Shown here one piece after another: positions 23,737 through 24,699 of a DNA stretch of 24,699 bases; the first letter of the stretch is position 1; each line of letters begins with the position of its first letter. The stretch lies in contig DDYN01000033.1 of NCBI GenBank assembly GCA_002347965.1, positions 1,516 to 26,214 of the forward strand, given 5' to 3'. The position numbers and the translations under genes are program-made. The stretch comes from UBA2233 sp002347965 [NCBI: Nitrospirae bacterium UBA2233]. Lineage in GTDB: Bacteria > UBA2233. Under the pieces are notes generated by a model. The model did not search any database and was not told the DNA's origin. It worked only from the letters and a program-made list of their open reading frames with translations.

Positions 23737-24570
23737 ATGCAAACGGTTCCCGAACTTTTCGACACGCACTGTCATCTTGGGATGGACCCCTTAAGGCAGA
23801 ATGTCCTCGAGGTGCTCGCAAGGGCAAGGGCCAAGGGGGTTCGTTATGCCATAAACGTCGCGATAGGCTCTTCGTTTGAAGAGATTGAGCGTCAACTTCA
23901 TGAATTCTCCGGGCTTGACGACGTCTATATGGCGCTCGGGGTGCATCCGCATGATGCGGACGTGTTCCCCTTGGGGTGTTTGGGGGACGTGCGAAAACTT
24001 TTAGACCAACCAAAAGTCGTGGCGATAGGAGAGGTCGGCCTTGACCTTTACTACCGATCCGACAACCTCGCGGCGCAAAAGGCCCTTTTTGCCGGGTTCC
24101 TTGGTCTTGCGCAGGAAACGGGCTTGCCCGTCGTAATCCACAGCAGGGATGCCTGCTCGGAGACGATGGACATCCTTCGCGCGTTTCCGAAGGGGGCGCT
24201 CGGAGGTGTTTTCCATTGTTTTTCCTACTCGCTCGAGGTTGCGCAAGAGGCCCTAGAGCGGGGCTTTCTGGTCTCCTTTGCTGGCAACATTACCTTCAAG
24301 CGGTCAGTGGCACTGAGAGAGGTAGCCAGAGACCTTCCGTTGGAGGGGCTTATCCTCGAGACGGACGCCCCCTTTCTCGCTCCGGAGCCTTTCCGGGGTA
24401 AGCCCAACGAGCCTGCCTACGTGCTAGAGACGGCCCGCGTCCTTTCGGAGGTCAAACGAATATCCCCGGAGACCGTAGCACGGGTAACTACGGCAAACGC
24501 CATCAAGCTCTTCAAGATCGAAGCGGTTCAAGCAGAAGTGGTAAGACAAAAGTCAACTACCCCACCCTAA
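23737..24570 (+). CDS. tatD: TatD family metal-dependent hydrolase (DNase)
   Basis: A 277-residue TIM-barrel hydrolase; TatD proteins are Mg-dependent 3'-5' exonucleases linked to DNA quality control. Metal-binding motifs are all present: FDTHCHLG at the N-terminus, LGVHPHD, GEVGLDLYY, VIHSRD, FHCFS and ETDAPFLAPEPFRGKPNEP. The family normally ends soon after TTANAIKLF. Here about 17 further residues follow, and the last six codons (KSTTPP) and the stop lie inside an inverted-repeat element starting at 24551, so the C-terminus seems to have been altered by an insertion. ATG 23737 follows metG by two bases, with GGAAG upstream. Confidence 0.93.
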   Translation: MQTVPELFDTHCHLGMDPLRQNVLEVLARARAKGVRYAINVAIGSSFEEIERQLHEFSGLDDVYMALGVHPHDADVFPLGCLGDVRKLLDQPKVVAIGEVGLDLYYRSDNLAAQKALFAGFLGLAQETGLPVVIHSRDACSETMDILRAFPKGALGGVFHCFSYSLEVAQEALERGFLVSFAGNITFKRSVALREVARDLPLEGLILETDAPFLAPEPFRGKPNEPAYVLETARVLSEVKRISPETVARVTTANAIKLFKIEAVQAEVVRQKSTTPP

Positions 24571-24601
24571 AGGGTGGAGCTTGTGAAAGCTCTGGTTGAC
24601 T
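24551..24601 (+). mobile_element. IS200/IS605-TnpB-like palindromic end, structured element
   Basis: An outer 7-bp stem, AGTCAAC (24551-24557) with GTTGACT (24595-24601), encloses two hairpins. The first is CCACCCT with AGGGTGG (24562-24568, 24571-24577) around AA. The second is AGCTT with AAGCT (24578-24582, 24587-24591) around GTGA. From memory, the string ACTACCCCACCCTAAAGGGTGG followed by a GCTTG-like sequence is typical of subterminal palindromes of IS200/IS605-TnpB elements (core shown at 24557-24583). No transposase or TnpB gene is visible, so if an insertion sequence is present it extends beyond the right edge, or this is a solitary end. Confidence 0.5.
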
Positions 24602-24699
24602 AGGGGGGCAGAAATGCAGCAGTTACGGAAGAGACGGCTAACCCACACGCACCGCGGATATTCCGCACGTCCGCGGCAACTGTGGCCCGGTATTAAACA
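24602..24699 (+). other. Non-coding, structured-looking continuation of the right-edge element
   Basis: No gene is seen. The stretch contains GCGGA (24654-24658) and TCCGC (24662-24666) as a short hairpin, two copies of CCGCGG (24652-24657, 24671-24676), and CAGTT (24620-24624) with AACTG (24678-24682) as a possible enclosing stem. This looks like part of a folded RNA or of a mobile-element end continuing from 24601. The window stops here, so its nature cannot be settled. Confidence 0.35.

Overview
The window looks like a stretch of chromosome from a diderm (Gram-negative type) bacterium with moderately high GC. It carries a respiratory complex I operon, two lipoproteins with clear lipoboxes, a LolA-like periplasmic protein, MinCDE and an M23 envelope peptidase. 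The tmk-holB-ricT-metG-tatD order is a conserved housekeeping block known from Firmicutes, deltaproteobacterial lineages and several candidate phyla. The phylum cannot be fixed from sequence inspection alone. Nearly all of the window is core-genome content; the accessory-looking signal is concentrated at the right edge and in a few intergenic spacers.

Layout. 1-5507 (+): the 3' end of a nuo operon (nuoJ end, nuoK, nuoL, nuoM, nuoN). 5508-6703 (-): a spacer with a possible 39-residue Cys-motif ORF, a good rho-independent terminator, and an orphan TRAP-associated TatT-like lipoprotein. 6704-7427: a 724-base AT-richer spacer with a possible promoter and palindrome and a 47-codon small ORF whose stop runs into the next ribosome binding site. 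7428-10794 (+): CoA-disulfide/persulfide reductase with rhodanese domain, enolase and queF, tightly packed. 10781-12428 (-): minC-minD-minE, overlapping queF tail to tail. 12543-13340 (+): uppP. 13363-14667 (-): M23 peptidase. 14962-15441 (+): ruvX. 15427-16074 (-): a lone ABC ATPase. 16133-19175 (+): xseA and an orphan family-5 substrate-binding lipoprotein. 19377-24570 (+): a near-consensus sigma70 promoter followed by lolA-like, tmk, holB, ricT, metG and tatD, the last five overlapping or spaced by at most 26 bases.

The best candidates for something beyond housekeeping are: (a) a compact multi-stem structure at 24551-24601, continuing to the window end, that resembles the palindromic ends and guide-RNA scaffolds of IS200/IS605-TnpB elements and supplies the last codons and stop of tatD; (b) a 13-bp perfect inverted repeat next to an A/T-rich hairpin and T-tract between the divergent M23 and ruvX genes; (c) a Cys-containing small ORF coupled to the persulfide reductase gene. 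Several core proteins also carry substitutions at usually conserved motifs (Tmk EPGGT, RuvX third acidic residue, ABC Q-loop, enolase SGAST loop). No CRISPR array, tRNA or rRNA was seen.
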